From positions 186,001-250,000 of the forward strand of contig NZ_NSJF01000005.1 of assembly GCF_002285285.1 (NCBI RefSeq): DNA of 64,000 bases, read 5' to 3'. This DNA comes from Vandammella animalimorsus (GTDB lineage Bacteria; Pseudomonadota; Gammaproteobacteria; Burkholderiales; Burkholderiaceae_C). The translations under genes and the position numbers were made by a program. How positions within the stretch are numbered: position 1 is the stretch's first letter; each line of letters starts with the position of its first letter. Under the pieces are notes generated by a model, which saw nothing but the letters and a program-made list of their open reading frames with translations, did no database searches and had not been told where the DNA came from. This document shows positions 43,444 through 53,772 of the stretch, piece by piece.

Positions 43444-44727
43444 TCAGAAATCCAACAGGCTCAGGCCGATCGAGAGCGTGGTGCGCTTGAGGTTGTAGTC
43501 GATCAGGCTGTCGCCATAGCCGTGAAACAGGCTGGTGCGCAGGCGCAGGTTGCTTTTGCCGCCCATGAAGCCTTCGCCCAGCGTGCGGTACCACTCCAGC
43601 CGCGCCGAGCCGCCGTTTTGTCCGCGCAGCGGGTGGCGCAGCGTCAGCGCCAGGGTGTTGCGCTGGCTGAGCTCCCAGGTCGAGAGCAGCTCGGCGCGGC
43701 CGATGCGGCGGCTGATGCCGGGGTTGTCATCCTGGCCGGGCTTTTCCTCCAGGCGCTGCCAGAGCCGGGCCTGCAGCGTCCAGCGAGGGCCCAGCTCCAT
43801 GCCGAACATGGCGTAGTAGCGGTTCCAGCTGCGCGAGAGCGGGTCGCTCTGGCCGTTGGATTGGTGGTTCAGCCCCAGGCCGGCGTAGCTGAGCTGCGCG
43901 CCGCCGGGCAGTTGCCACAGCAGCGGGTAGATGTAAATCAACTCGGGCTCGTGGTCGGTGTTGCGAAACGGGCGCGAGATCTGGCCGTTGAAGGCCTGCC
44001 ACTGGGCATTGAGCGTGTAGCCGAACCACAGTGAATCGCGCTTGGTGGGGTGCCCGCGCGTGAGCAAGTGGCTGGCGAGCTTGGTGCGCACCGACAGTTG
44101 CAGCTGCGCCTCATGGTGCTGGTAGGGCTGGTGCGCTGGCGGCGTGTCGGCATGGGCGGGCGAATGCGGCTGGCGATTGACGGCGTCGCCGATGGCGATG
44201 CCAATGGTCAGCGGCCGATAGCCACGGAAGCGAAAGTTGCCGCAATCGGTGTCGGCGTCCAGCTCCCACATGCGCGCTGTGCGCCCAAAGGCGGGGTTGC
44301 GGCAGCCATCGTTGGCGCTGACGACGACGGTGGCCGGCGGCTGCAGCGCCACCGCATCGGCGCTGGCTGGCGCGCGCAGGCCGCTGCCGCTGGCCTGAGG
44401 CTGGGCGGTGGCATGGGTGCTGTCGCCGTGGGCCGTTACTGCCGTTGCTGTTGCCGTGGCGGCGCTGGGGGCGGATTTTTCGGGCGCGGCAGGCGCTGTG
44501 GCCAGGCCGGGCTGGCGCTGCTGCGCAGCCCATTGGTCGTAGCAGGCCAGGCGCGCGGCATCGCTGTGGCGAAGCTGGTCGCACTGCTGCCAGTGGTGCA
44601 CGGTGAGGGTGGCCGCGGGCGGCGCGGCCTGCGCCGGCTGTTGTGCCGTGGCCGGGGCGCTGAGCGACAGGCCCAGGCCGGCGGCCAAGGCCCAGGGCAG
44701 GGGGCGGGGTGGGCGATGCAGGAGCAT
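43444..44727 (-). CDS. pldA: Outer-membrane phospholipase A (OmpLA-like)
   Basis: 427 residues with a signal peptide (cleaved near APATAQQ). An N-terminal periplasmic stretch of about 110 low-complexity residues holds WQQCDQLRHSDAARLACYDQWA. The 12-strand barrel follows. The catalytic site is in YAGLGLNHQSNGQSDPLSRSWNRYY, which holds His, Ser and the calcium-loop residues of OmpLA. The chain ends in LLDF with a terminal phenylalanine, as outer-membrane barrels do. The enzyme removes misplaced phospholipids from the outer leaflet. It lies between two of the paralogous lipoprotein genes, all on the minus strand. Confidence 0.92.
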   Translation of the reverse strand: MLLHRPPRPLPWALAAGLGLSLSAPATAQQPAQAAPPAATLTVHHWQQCDQLRHSDAARLACYDQWAAQQRQPGLATAPAAPEKSAPSAATATATAVTAHGDSTHATAQPQASGSGLRAPASADAVALQPPATVVVSANDGCRNPAFGRTARMWELDADTDCGNFRFRGYRPLTIGIAIGDAVNRQPHSPAHADTPPAHQPYQHHEAQLQLSVRTKLASHLLTRGHPTKRDSLWFGYTLNAQWQAFNGQISRPFRNTDHEPELIYIYPLLWQLPGGAQLSYAGLGLNHQSNGQSDPLSRSWNRYYAMFGMELGPRWTLQARLWQRLEEKPGQDDNPGISRRIGRAELLSTWELSQRNTLALTLRHPLRGQNGGSARLEWYRTLGEGFMGGKSNLRLRTSLFHGYGDSLIDYNLKRTTLSIGLSLLDF

Positions 44728-44749
44728 GGGATTGGCAGATGAAAACGCA

Positions 44750-44774
44750 CTTGCCCAGGCAGGGCCTGGGCAAG
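44750..44774 (-). terminator. Hairpin after the second lipoprotein gene
   Basis: CTTGCCCAGG (44750-44759) pairs with CCTGGGCAAG (44765-44774). On the minus strand TGCGTTTTC follows. It lies 30 bases past the stop at 44804 and could end transcription or protect the 3' end. Confidence 0.5.
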
Positions 44775-44803
44775 CGTGGGTCGGATGCAGGTCGGTGGGG
44801 AGC

Positions 44804-46603
44804 TTACCTTTTCACGTCCTGACCGCCGAGCAAATCGAGCTGGTAGGTGAACTCCATGCCGCGCTCGGTCATCAGCCATTGCGATTCGAGGTAGTCCACT
44901 TCCGCATAGATGCTGCGCAGCGCGCCCATCAGCGGCCAGGTGATGTGATAGTAGGCCGCCTCCCAGTCCCAGGCGGCCAAGTCCTGCAAGTCCTCCTCGG
45001 AGAAGGCTTGCAGCAGCTGGCTGTAGAACGTGCCCGATGCGCCGATGACCATGAAGGGCGGCACGGCGGGCGTGGGAGCCTGCATCAGGGTTTCGAGCGT
45101 GGCCTTGTTCTCATCGCCCAGGGCCAGGCCGATGGCGCGCTGGCCTACCATGGCCCACAGGGAGTTGCCCATGCCCAGGTCTTCGATGAGCTCGTCGGGC
45201 AACTGCTTGGCCGGGCCGCCGGGCTGCAGGCCGACCCGACCCAGCTCGGGCATGAAGCCTTGCAGCATGCCCAGCATGGCGCTGGGGTTGGCGCTGGCCA
45301 GCAGCAAGGTGCCGCCCAGCTTGCCCATGTCCGTCGTCTCCTGCAGCATGTCGGCACTTTGCATCAGCAGGCTCAGGTCGCTGAAATCGACCCGGAAGCC
45401 ATGGCCCCAGCTGGAGCCCGCGTGCAGCATGGCGATGAGGGCGCTGGCGTCTGCCGCCAGCTCATTCAATGGCGCCAGGTATTGGCACCGGTAGGGCGAG
45501 GCCTGGATGGACTGGGCCTGTTTTTGCAGCAGGTTGGCCACGGCGCTGGGGTTGGCGCTGATGCCGAGCGTGTAATTGCCGCGCACCGTGCCCAGGCCGG
45601 GCACTGGAGCGGGCAGGGCGCTGAAGTCCTTGGCCAGCTCTGCGTCCATCTCCAGCAGCATGTGGTAGTGCGCCTGCTTGTCGCTGAGCACCTTGGCGCC
45701 GCCGACCAGACGCGGGGTCTTGCTGACGGCGGCCTGCAGCTCGCTCTGGCAGCTGGCATCCAGGCGCACGCCAAAGTAGTTCAGCAGGCTGTCGCTCAGC
45801 CAGGTGGGCTGCGCTGCGGCGCTGGCCGTTCCGGCACCAGCAGCCTTGGCTCCGCTCAGCAACTCCACCAGGCGCTGCGCATCGACAAAGCCGGTGATGC
45901 CGCCTGGCAGGTATTCGTACTGCTTGTTGATGGCCTGCATGGTGCCCGCGCCGATGAGCGATTGCGCCGGCTTGTGCACGCCCAGCAGCTGCGCCAGCGG
46001 CGCCTCGGGGCGCTGCAGGTCGATGGTCAGCACCAAGTGCTTGCCTTGCACCGCAGCCACCAGGCGGGGCTTGAGGTAGGCGTCGGCTTCGGTCTCGGGC
46101 TGCAGATACCAGTAGGGCTGGCCGTCCACCTCGGCGCTGGAGAGCTTTTCGCCCGCGCGGGCCTCGGCCTCGGCGATGAAGGCCTTGAATTTGTCGGCAT
46201 CGGCCAGCTCGATGCGCAGCACGGGCATGGCCTGCACTTCGTACAGCGCCAGCAGCGCATTGACGTCGATGCCCAGGTTTTCAAAGCCGCCGGGGGCGTG
46301 GAGCTTTTCCTGCATCAGGCCCAGCAGCGTCTTGGCGGTCTTCAGTTTGGCCGGGTCGGCGTCCGACTCGGCCAGCACCTGCAGGGCGCGCTCCAGGCTG
46401 GGGGTGATGTGCGCGCGCAGCACTTCGAACCAGCGGTGGTTGAGCTGCTCGTAGCCCTTGGGCGCGCGCTCGAGCGAGCCAAATGCAAAGGCAGTGTCGG
46501 CCGGCGCATAAGCCAGTGGGATGTTCTTGCTGCCGGGGCCGCCGATGCTGGCGCAACCGGCCAGCGCCAGGGCCAGGGCGGCGCTGAGGGCGAGTCGTTT
46601 CAT
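44804..46603 (-). CDS. Large lipoprotein, paralogue 2 of 3
   Basis: 599 residues from the ATG at 46603 after GGAG. The signal ends LALALAGC (lipobox LAGC). The chain shares the family landmarks with its neighbours: IPLAYAPADTAFAFGSLERAP, NLGIDVNALLALYEVQAMPVLRIEL, AAVQGKHLVLTIDLQ, LLGVHKPAQSLIGAGTMQAINKQYEYLPGG, FMPELGRVGLQPGGPAKQLP. The C-terminal LESQWLMTERGMEFTYQLDLL differs from paralogue 1 and resembles paralogue 3. No enzyme motif was recognised. It was probably formed by tandem duplication; an intrinsic terminator separates it from paralogue 3. Confidence 0.82.
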   Translation of the reverse strand: MKRLALSAALALALAGCASIGGPGSKNIPLAYAPADTAFAFGSLERAPKGYEQLNHRWFEVLRAHITPSLERALQVLAESDADPAKLKTAKTLLGLMQEKLHAPGGFENLGIDVNALLALYEVQAMPVLRIELADADKFKAFIAEAEARAGEKLSSAEVDGQPYWYLQPETEADAYLKPRLVAAVQGKHLVLTIDLQRPEAPLAQLLGVHKPAQSLIGAGTMQAINKQYEYLPGGITGFVDAQRLVELLSGAKAAGAGTASAAAQPTWLSDSLLNYFGVRLDASCQSELQAAVSKTPRLVGGAKVLSDKQAHYHMLLEMDAELAKDFSALPAPVPGLGTVRGNYTLGISANPSAVANLLQKQAQSIQASPYRCQYLAPLNELAADASALIAMLHAGSSWGHGFRVDFSDLSLLMQSADMLQETTDMGKLGGTLLLASANPSAMLGMLQGFMPELGRVGLQPGGPAKQLPDELIEDLGMGNSLWAMVGQRAIGLALGDENKATLETLMQAPTPAVPPFMVIGASGTFYSQLLQAFSEEDLQDLAAWDWEAAYYHITWPLMGALRSIYAEVDYLESQWLMTERGMEFTYQLDLLGGQDVKR

Positions 46604-46615
46604 GGGGGAGTCTCC

Positions 46616-46661
46616 AAAAAAAAGGAAATGGGCCCTGCGGCCAGGGGGCAGCCGCAGGGCC
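46616..46661 (-). terminator. Intrinsic terminator between lipoprotein paralogues
   Basis: Minus strand: GGCCCTGCGGC and GCCGCAGGGCC (46651-46661 with 46631-46641) form a perfect 11-bp stem. CATTTCC and then eight T (46616-46623) follow. The T run overlaps the area just before the ribosome site of the next gene. Confidence 0.75.
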
Positions 46662-46673
46662 GTGGCCGCGTGT

Positions 46674-48452
46674 TTATTTGAAGGTGATGATCTGGTCCAG
46701 CTCCAGGCCGCGCTCGGAGAAGTGGTAGCGCACCGAGGCGTAGTCGATGGACTGATAGATCTGCGCAACACTTTGCATCATCGGCGCCATGATGTCGTTG
46801 GCCTGCTGTGCCCCGCTGGAGTTGGCCTCCAGGCTGTTGAGCATTTGCTCGTTGAACTTGCCCAGGCTCTTGGCATAGGTTTCGCCATCGACGCGGTAGT
46901 ACAACAGCGGCTCGGGCGAGAGCGCGCTGGCCTTGAGGGCGCCTTCCAGATCGCCCTTGACATCGGCGCCGATGCCCAGGCCCAGGGTCTTGTCGGTCAT
47001 GGCCAGCCAGACCGGATCCTGGCCGCCATTGACCATGGCCGTCATTGGCGATTGCAGCTGCTTGGCTGCGCCGTTGGGCTCCAGGCCCAGCTGGGCCAGC
47101 TCAGGCATCATGCCCTGGGCCATGCCCAGCAGCGACATGGGGTTGGGCGAGGCCACGACCAGCATGCCGCGCACGAGCTGCTGTTCGATGTTGATGTCGT
47201 TGAGCACCAAGCGCGCGCCGGTCAGCCAGCCCGAGGTGGCATACAGCCCTGCCATGCTCTGGTTGAGGCTGGCCATGCCTTCGTTGAGCTGCTGCAGGTG
47301 CTCGCACTGGTAGGGGGCGGTCTGCACGGCATTGGCCTGGGCCTGCAGGAAGCCGGCCAGCTGGTCGATCTTCACGCCAAAGCCGAATTCCACGCCCTTC
47401 TTGGCGCTGCCCAGGCCCGGCACGGGGGCGCTGATTTTTTGCAGCTCGCCGGCCAGGGGCTTGTCCAGCTCCAGCGTGCCGGCCACGCCCACTTTCTTGC
47501 CATCGACCTCGGTGGCGCCGGCCACCAGGCGCGGCGCCTTGGCCGCCAGGGCGCCAAATTCGCTGCGGCAGGCCTCGCTCCAGTTCGCTGGCGGCGGATA
47601 AATGGATTGGCCCTCGGTGAGCAGCGCCAGCACGCGGCGCGTGTCCACCAGGACGTTGCCGCCATAGGGCTTGTAGCCATAGGCTTTCTGCAGCTCGGTC
47701 AAGGTGCCGGCCTGCAGCACGGACTGGGCCGGGCGCTCCAGGCCCAGCAGCTGGGCCAGCGGCGCGGCGCTGTGCTGCGGATCGAGGGCCAGCACCAGGT
47801 GCTTGCCGACGATGGCCGCCACCAGGCGCGTGCGCTCCAGCGGCTGGGCGTTGGCCACCTGGGCGTCAGCGGCTTGGGCGGGCTGGGCGGCCTGGGCTGC
47901 TTGCTCGCCCAGCGGCATGAACCAGTAGGCCTGGCCGTTGAGCTCGCCGGTCTCCATCTTCTGGCCGAGGCGGGTTTCCACATCGGCGATGAAGGCCCTG
48001 AACTTGTCCGCATCCTGCAGCTCCATGCGCAGCACCGGCGCGCCGCCGATTTCATAGATGGCCCCTAGGCTCTTCATGCTCATGCCCAGGCTGGCCAGGG
48101 TGTCGGGCTGCTGCAGGCGCTCCTTGAGCAAGTCCATCACGGCATTGACGCGCGCGGTCTGCTCGTTTTGCTCCTCCTGGGCCAGCGCCTGGCGGGCGCG
48201 CTCCAGGCTTTGCAGCACGCCGGCTTTGAATTGCGGCGCCATGGCGCCGATGGTGTCGAGGTAGGCCTGCGGCGCGGGCTCCATGGTGCCGGCCACGAAG
48301 GCGGTGGTGCTGGGGGCGAAGGCCAGCGGGATGTCGGCCTTGGCAGGGGCGGCGGGCTGGGCCTGCTGCTTGCCGACCTCTGGGCTGTCCTCATTCTTGG
48401 AGCAGGCGCCCAGGGCAACGGCCAAGGCGATGGCCAGGGTGGTTTTTTTCAT
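46674..48452 (-). CDS. Large lipoprotein, paralogue 3 of 3
   Basis: 592 residues, ATG at 48452 after GGAGGAATC. The lipobox is ALGAC in MKKTTLAIALAVALGAC. Shared landmarks: IPLAFAPSTTAFVAGTMEPAP, SLGMSMKSLGAIYEIGGAPVLRMEL, AAIVGKHLVLALDPQ, LLGLERPAQSVLQAGTLTELQKAYGYKPYGG, VPGLGSAKKGVEFGFGVKIDQLAGFLQ, MMPELAQLGLEPNGAAKQLQ. It is first in the series and its promoter must lie in the upstream intergenic region. The function is unknown; membrane attachment on the periplasmic side is likely. Confidence 0.82.
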   Translation of the reverse strand: MKKTTLAIALAVALGACSKNEDSPEVGKQQAQPAAPAKADIPLAFAPSTTAFVAGTMEPAPQAYLDTIGAMAPQFKAGVLQSLERARQALAQEEQNEQTARVNAVMDLLKERLQQPDTLASLGMSMKSLGAIYEIGGAPVLRMELQDADKFRAFIADVETRLGQKMETGELNGQAYWFMPLGEQAAQAAQPAQAADAQVANAQPLERTRLVAAIVGKHLVLALDPQHSAAPLAQLLGLERPAQSVLQAGTLTELQKAYGYKPYGGNVLVDTRRVLALLTEGQSIYPPPANWSEACRSEFGALAAKAPRLVAGATEVDGKKVGVAGTLELDKPLAGELQKISAPVPGLGSAKKGVEFGFGVKIDQLAGFLQAQANAVQTAPYQCEHLQQLNEGMASLNQSMAGLYATSGWLTGARLVLNDINIEQQLVRGMLVVASPNPMSLLGMAQGMMPELAQLGLEPNGAAKQLQSPMTAMVNGGQDPVWLAMTDKTLGLGIGADVKGDLEGALKASALSPEPLLYYRVDGETYAKSLGKFNEQMLNSLEANSSGAQQANDIMAPMMQSVAQIYQSIDYASVRYHFSERGLELDQIITFK

Positions 48453-48565
48453 GATTCCTCCAGTGGAAAGTGGCATGTATGTGTTATGTGTTGGCTGATG
48501 GGGCTGCGGCCGTGACCCAGGTGCGTGGCTACCGGGCAATGATTGACATGTGATGGCGGGCGTGC

Positions 48566-48581
48566 TGCATAACACGCTCTA
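48566..48581 (-). repeat. Dispersed repeat, solo copy
   Basis: TGCATAACACGCTCTA, identical over 16 bases to the right end of the 59882-60156 element. Unlike other copies it is not at a stop codon. Confidence 0.7.
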
Positions 48582-48861
48582 GGGGCATTGGAGATGGGGT
48601 GCAGCGCTCGGGGCATGGCTGGGCCAGGAACGCAAGTGGCGCGGCCCCAAAGCCTTTGGCAATGGTCTTTTGCTTGGCTTGGTGGTTGTTGCAGGTTGTT
48701 GTCGGGGCGCAATGATAGCGGAGCGCCATTGCGGCGCTGGGGCTGAGGTTGAGCGCATGGCGAAAAGGAATGCAAGCTGACGCAATCATGCGTAACAAGA
48801 GTTGTCAATGCTTGCACAAATCTTGCATGACTGGGGTTTGCCCGCAGTGGGCCTGGACTCG

Positions 48862-48890
48862 CTGGCAGGCTGACGCGATGCTCTTACAAT
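48862..48890 (+). promoter_or_regulatory. Candidate his operon promoter
   Basis: CTGGCA (48862-48867, four of six to TTGACA), a 17-base spacer and TACAAT (48885-48890, five of six to the -10). It lies about 50 bases ahead of hisB. No leader peptide with histidine codons is visible, so attenuation is not suggested. Confidence 0.5.
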
Positions 48891-48938
48891 GCCCGGCCCC
48901 AACGCGATCTCCTTACACAGTGTGAACAGGCCCTAGGC

Positions 48939-49571
48939 ATGACTTCCTCCGCTCTCGTCCCCACGCAAACTGGCGATCCTGGCGATCGCATTGCCGAAGT
49001 CAATCGCAACACGGCGGAGACCCGCATCCACGTGCGCATCAACCTCGATGGCCGGGGCGTATCCAATCTGCGTACCGGCATTGGCTTTTTCGATCACATG
49101 CTCGATCAGGTGGCCCGCCACGGCATGATGGATCTGGACGTGCATTGCGAGGGCGATTTGCACATCGACGGCCACCACACGGTCGAGGACGTGGGCATTG
49201 CGCTGGGCCAGGCGCTGGCGCTGGCCGTGGGCGACAAAAAAGGCCTGCGCCGCTATGGCCACGCCTACGTGCCGCTGGACGAGGCGCTCAGCCGCGTGGT
49301 GATCGATCTCTCCGGCCGCCCGGGGCTGTTCTTCCACATCCCCTTCACCAGCGCGATGATCGGCCAGTTCGACACCCAGCTGGCCTGTGAATTCTTCCAG
49401 GGCTTTGCCAACCACGCGCAGGCCACGCTGCACGTGGACAACCTCAAGGGCATCAACGCCCACCACCAGGCCGAGACGGCCTTCAAGGCCTTCGGCCGGG
49501 CGCTGCGCCAGGCTGTCGAGCGCGATGCGCGCATGGCCGGCATCATGCCCTCGACCAAGGGGGTGCTGTGA
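48939..49571 (+). CDS. hisB: Imidazoleglycerol-phosphate dehydratase
   Basis: 210 residues, monofunctional form without the phosphatase domain of enteric HisB. Signatures: [56 protein letters not shown], then [25 protein letters not shown], with the paired HHxxED/HHxxE metal sites. It removes water from imidazole-glycerol phosphate in histidine synthesis. It is the first gene of the local his operon; hisG, hisD and hisC are not in the window. Confidence 0.97.
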   Translation: MTSSALVPTQTGDPGDRIAEVNRNTAETRIHVRINLDGRGVSNLRTGIGFFDHMLDQVARHGMMDLDVHCEGDLHIDGHHTVEDVGIALGQALALAVGDKKGLRRYGHAYVPLDEALSRVVIDLSGRPGLFFHIPFTSAMIGQFDTQLACEFFQGFANHAQATLHVDNLKGINAHHQAETAFKAFGRALRQAVERDARMAGIMPSTKGVL

Positions 49572-49634
49572 TGGCCGCCTGCGGCCCGGTCAAGCTGGCG
49601 TGAAGGCGCAGCCGCGCAGTCTGTGGCTCCAGCC

Positions 49635-51251
49635 ATGAACAAACGCCTGCTTCTTCTTGCCTGGCTGGCCGGCTGCGCCTGGCCTGGCCTGGCGGCATGG
49701 GATTTGCCCGCGGGCTGGAGCCGCCAGGCTCAGCAGCAGGGCGTCGTCAGCTACAGCCCGGCCGGGTTGGGCGAGCGCATTTTCATGGTCGTGGCGCTCG
49801 ATCCGCTGCCCATGCAGGGGCAGACGCCCCAGCAGTGGACGCAGGCCATGGCCGAGCAGCTCTCTCAAGGCTACGGCAAGATCGCCGCGCGCGAGGCGCT
49901 GCAGCACAAGGCGCCGCTGTGGAGCACCACGCACCGCATCGACGCCCAGGGCCGGGCGCTGGTGGCCACGTACACGGCCCTGCCGCTGGACGATGGGCGG
50001 GCCAGGCTGGTCTTTCTGGTCAGCGAGCAGTCCGAGACCTTGTTGGCCCAGCACGGCCAGCAAGGCGCGCAGGTGCTGGCCGCCGCATTGGCCGAGGGCC
50101 AGCCCAGCAGCCAGGGTGGGGCAGCCAGCCTGGCCGCGCCGCCTGCATCCCCTGTCGAACCCGCCAGCCCCACCAAGCCCGAGCGCACACCAGAGCACAC
50201 ACGGGAGCGCAGCTACGCCGGCCTGGCCGCCGACGGCGCCACCATCGGCGGCGCGTTCACCTTTGGCCAATACCGCTGCCAGGTCGAAAACGGCCGCCAC
50301 CCCTACGAGGTGACGCTGGAGCTGTACCCGAACAAAGAGCTGCGCAGCAGCATGAGCCGCCTGAAGACGGGCCGCTTCAGCTACCACCCGGACAAGGGCA
50401 CGGTGAACATTGACGAGAAAATCCATCTGCTGAATTTCGAATACCGCGGCCAGGTGCAGATGGTGTCGGTGTACTTCAAGGATCGCCAGGGCCGGGCCTA
50501 CATCCGGGGCGAGGATCTGGACGAGGGCGAGGGCACGACCTGCCGCCACGTCGGCCCCAGCGCCTCGCCCTCGCCCAGCGAGGAGGCCGCCGCCCAGGCC
50601 GAGGAGCGGCGCTTCAAATGGGTTACCCCGCCCGGGCAGGGCGTGCAGCCTGGCCAGATCGAGGCCATCCTGCACAGCGCCGAGTTCGTCAACGACAGCC
50701 TGGGCATGCGCTTGGAGGAGGAGCACTTGCTGCTGCTCAAGGACGGCTGGGCCTACGCCGGGCTGCGCGTGCCGCCGGCCGATCTGGACGTGCGCGCCTC
50801 GCGAGCCAATGAGCCGGGGAAGTGGCGGCGCTGGCGCAAGCAGCGCGGGCAGTACCAGTTGGAGAAGGTCGATACTTGGGAGGATGCGCCGGGCACACCG
50901 GCGCGCCCGGCCCGCGCCGATCAGCGCCTGCACGGTGCCTACACCGCCTCCAGCTACCACGGCAACATCTACACCAGCGGCTACGCCTTCAAGGACACGC
51001 TGTACTTCAAGCGCGACGGCACGCTGGGCAGCAGCTCCAGCATGCGCGGCGGTACCACGGCGATGAACAGCGGCACCTTCAGCGCCAACGTCGCCTCCGA
51101 CCGCAGCGACGAGCGCCCGGTGCAGTACCGCCTGGACGGCTACACCCTGGAGCGTCGCTACCCCGACGGCCAGAGCACGCGCAGCCTGTTCTTCTTCTGG
51201 GGCGAGGGCGAGCAGCACATCACCATCAATGGCACGACCTACAGTCAGTAA
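49635..51251 (+). CDS. Exported protein of unknown function within the his operon
   Basis: 538 residues from the ATG at 49635 (49623 is an alternative). The N-terminus MNKRLLLLAWLAGCAWPGLA is a short signal; LAGC could be a lipobox, or cleavage could follow GLA. Residues 25-155 hold an SYSPAGLGERIFMVVALDPLP-type domain. A second part, YRCQVENGRHPYEVTLELYP to YHPDKGTVNIDEKIHLLNFEY, is strand-rich. The end, SSYHGNIYTSGYAFKDTLYF, KRDGTLGSSSS and YRLDGYTLERRYPDGQSTRS, looks like a calycin- or META-like beta-barrel. I do not recognise the family. It is on the his strand between hisB and hisH and is probably co-transcribed; no link to histidine is evident. Confidence 0.75.
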   Translation: MNKRLLLLAWLAGCAWPGLAAWDLPAGWSRQAQQQGVVSYSPAGLGERIFMVVALDPLPMQGQTPQQWTQAMAEQLSQGYGKIAAREALQHKAPLWSTTHRIDAQGRALVATYTALPLDDGRARLVFLVSEQSETLLAQHGQQGAQVLAAALAEGQPSSQGGAASLAAPPASPVEPASPTKPERTPEHTRERSYAGLAADGATIGGAFTFGQYRCQVENGRHPYEVTLELYPNKELRSSMSRLKTGRFSYHPDKGTVNIDEKIHLLNFEYRGQVQMVSVYFKDRQGRAYIRGEDLDEGEGTTCRHVGPSASPSPSEEAAAQAEERRFKWVTPPGQGVQPGQIEAILHSAEFVNDSLGMRLEEEHLLLLKDGWAYAGLRVPPADLDVRASRANEPGKWRRWRKQRGQYQLEKVDTWEDAPGTPARPARADQRLHGAYTASSYHGNIYTSGYAFKDTLYFKRDGTLGSSSSMRGGTTAMNSGTFSANVASDRSDERPVQYRLDGYTLERRYPDGQSTRSLFFFWGEGEQHITINGTTYSQ

Positions 51252-51323
51252 TTTCTCTCAGCGTCTGCTTGCGTCGGCCATGGCCCGGCGCCTGCCAGGC
51301 GTCACAACACCGTTTCGAGCACC

Positions 51324-51989
51324 ATGAAACCCAGTCACACCCTGGCCGTCGTCGATTACGGCAGCGGCAACCTGCGCTCGGTCTGGCAGGCGGCCTGCCA
51401 TGCCGCGGCCGACACCGATTGGCGCGTCGTGCTCACGCGCGATCCAGCCGTGGTCGCGCAGGCTGCGCGCATCGTCCTGCCAGGGCAGGGCGCCATGGCC
51501 GACTGCATGCGCCAGCTGCACGAGTCGGGCCTGTATGAAGCCGTGTTGCAGGCCGCGCGCAGCAAGCCGCTGTTTGGCGTCTGCGTGGGCATGCAAATGC
51601 TGCTGGAGCACAGCGATGAGGGCGGCGGCACGCCGGCGCTGGGCCTGCTGCCCGGGCGCGTGCGGCGCTTTGCCCTGGATGGGCAACGCCAGCCCGATGG
51701 CAGCCGCTTCAAGATCCCGCAAATGGGCTGGAACCGCGTGTACCGCCCGAAAGACCATGCCGAGCACCCGATGTGGGCTGGCATTGCCGATGGCAGCTGG
51801 TACTACTTTGTGCACAGCTACCATGCCCAGCTGCAGCAGCCCGAGCACTGTGCCGGTCAGGCCGATTACGGCGGTTGGTTCACCGCGGCCATCGCGCGCG
51901 AGAACCTGTTTGCCACCCAGTTCCACCCGGAGAAAAGCGCGGACCAAGGCATTGCCCTGTACCGCAACTTTCTGCACTGGCAGCCGTGA
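51324..51989 (+). CDS. hisH: Imidazole glycerol phosphate synthase, glutaminase subunit
   Basis: 221 residues of class I glutamine amidotransferase: [22 protein letters not shown], the nucleophile in [19 protein letters not shown] and the catalytic His-Glu of [14 protein letters not shown]. It supplies ammonia to HisF. It lies 72 bases after the exported protein gene and 77 before hisA. Confidence 0.97.
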   Translation: MKPSHTLAVVDYGSGNLRSVWQAACHAAADTDWRVVLTRDPAVVAQAARIVLPGQGAMADCMRQLHESGLYEAVLQAARSKPLFGVCVGMQMLLEHSDEGGGTPALGLLPGRVRRFALDGQRQPDGSRFKIPQMGWNRVYRPKDHAEHPMWAGIADGSWYYFVHSYHAQLQQPEHCAGQADYGGWFTAAIARENLFATQFHPEKSADQGIALYRNFLHWQP

Positions 51990-52066
51990 GCAGCCCTTTT
52001 CCCTTCCCTTCCCCTTCCTTCAACCCCGTGCGCCAGGCGCACACATCGCTTTTTTTCTGATCTGCC

Positions 52067-52828
52067 ATGCTGTTGATTCCAGCCATTGACCTCAAAGACG
52101 GGCATTGCGTGCGCCTTGTGCAGGGCGACATGGACCAATCGACCACCTTTGGCGAGCAGCCGCAGCTCGTGGCCCAGCGCTGGCTGGACGCGGGCGCGCG
52201 CCGCCTGCACCTGGTGGACCTCAACGGCGCCTTTGCCGGCAAGCCCAAGAACCTGGCGGCCATCAAGGCCATCCTCAAGGAAGTGGACGGCCAGGTGCCG
52301 GTGCAGCTGGGCGGCGGCATCCGCGATCTGGACACCATCGAGCAGTACATCGACAGTGGCATCCAGTACGTCATCATCGGCACGGCGGCGGTGAAGAACC
52401 CCGGCTTTTTGCGCGATGCCTGCAGCGCCTTCGGCGGCCACATCATCGTCGGGCTGGACGCCAAGGATGGCAAAGTCGCCACCGATGGCTGGAGCAAGGT
52501 CACCGGCGTGGACGTGATCGAGCTGGCGCGCAAGTTCGAGGACTACGGCGTGGAGTCCATCATCTACACCGATATTGGCCGCGACGGCATGCTCAGCGGC
52601 ATCAACATCGACGCCACCGTGCGCCTGGCCCAGGCCGTGGACATCCCCATCATCGCCAGCGGCGGTCTCAAGGGCATGGACGACATCGAGCGGCTGCTGC
52701 AGGTGCAGGACGAAGGCATCGAAGGCGTGATTTGCGGCCGCGCCATCTACACCGGGGATCTGGACTTCGCCAGCGCCCAGGCGCGCGTGGACGAATTCGA
52801 GGACGGCGAGGGCGATCCGGCCGAGTAA
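52067..52828 (+). CDS. hisA: ProFAR isomerase
   Basis: 253 residues, a TIM barrel. The catalytic Asp lies in [17 protein letters not shown] and the second in [22 protein letters not shown] and VQLGGGIRD are the phosphate-binding segments. It opens the ring of ProFAR to PRFAR. The chain ends with an acidic tail, [12 protein letters not shown]. Confidence 0.97.
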   Translation: MLLIPAIDLKDGHCVRLVQGDMDQSTTFGEQPQLVAQRWLDAGARRLHLVDLNGAFAGKPKNLAAIKAILKEVDGQVPVQLGGGIRDLDTIEQYIDSGIQYVIIGTAAVKNPGFLRDACSAFGGHIIVGLDAKDGKVATDGWSKVTGVDVIELARKFEDYGVESIIYTDIGRDGMLSGINIDATVRLAQAVDIPIIASGGLKGMDDIERLLQVQDEGIEGVICGRAIYTGDLDFASAQARVDEFEDGEGDPAE

Positions 52829-52871
52829 GATCGGTTCAGGCCGAGCACATTGAACTGACAGGAGCCCAGCC

Positions 52872-53669
<798 letters not shown>

Positions 53670-53672
<3 letters not shown>

Positions 53673-53739
53673 AGCGTGTGATGCACTTTTCGCCCCCCGC
53701 GCTGGCCCCAAGGGATAGCAAAGTGCATCACAGGCTCTA
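53670..53739. repeat. 70-bp inverted-repeat element after hisF
   Basis: TAGAGCGTGTGATGCACTTT (53670-53689) and AAAGTGCATCACAGGCTCTA (53720-53739) pair over 20 bases with one mismatch around a 30-base centre. The first TAG is the hisF stop. This is a short form of the 275-bp element at 59882. It would make a strong hairpin in the his mRNA between hisF and the next gene. Confidence 0.85.
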
Positions 53740-53772
53740 AATCCCCAAAATCCAACATACCGCGAGATCCCC

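Larger units (their letters stand above)
48453..48938. other. Intergenic region between the lipoprotein series and hisB
   Basis: 486 bases with no credible gene on either strand; the ORFs present have skewed composition and no ribosome site. It contains the repeat copy at 48566-48581 and the his promoter at 48862-48890, and presumably the divergent promoter for the lipoprotein genes, which I could not place. Confidence 0.55.
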
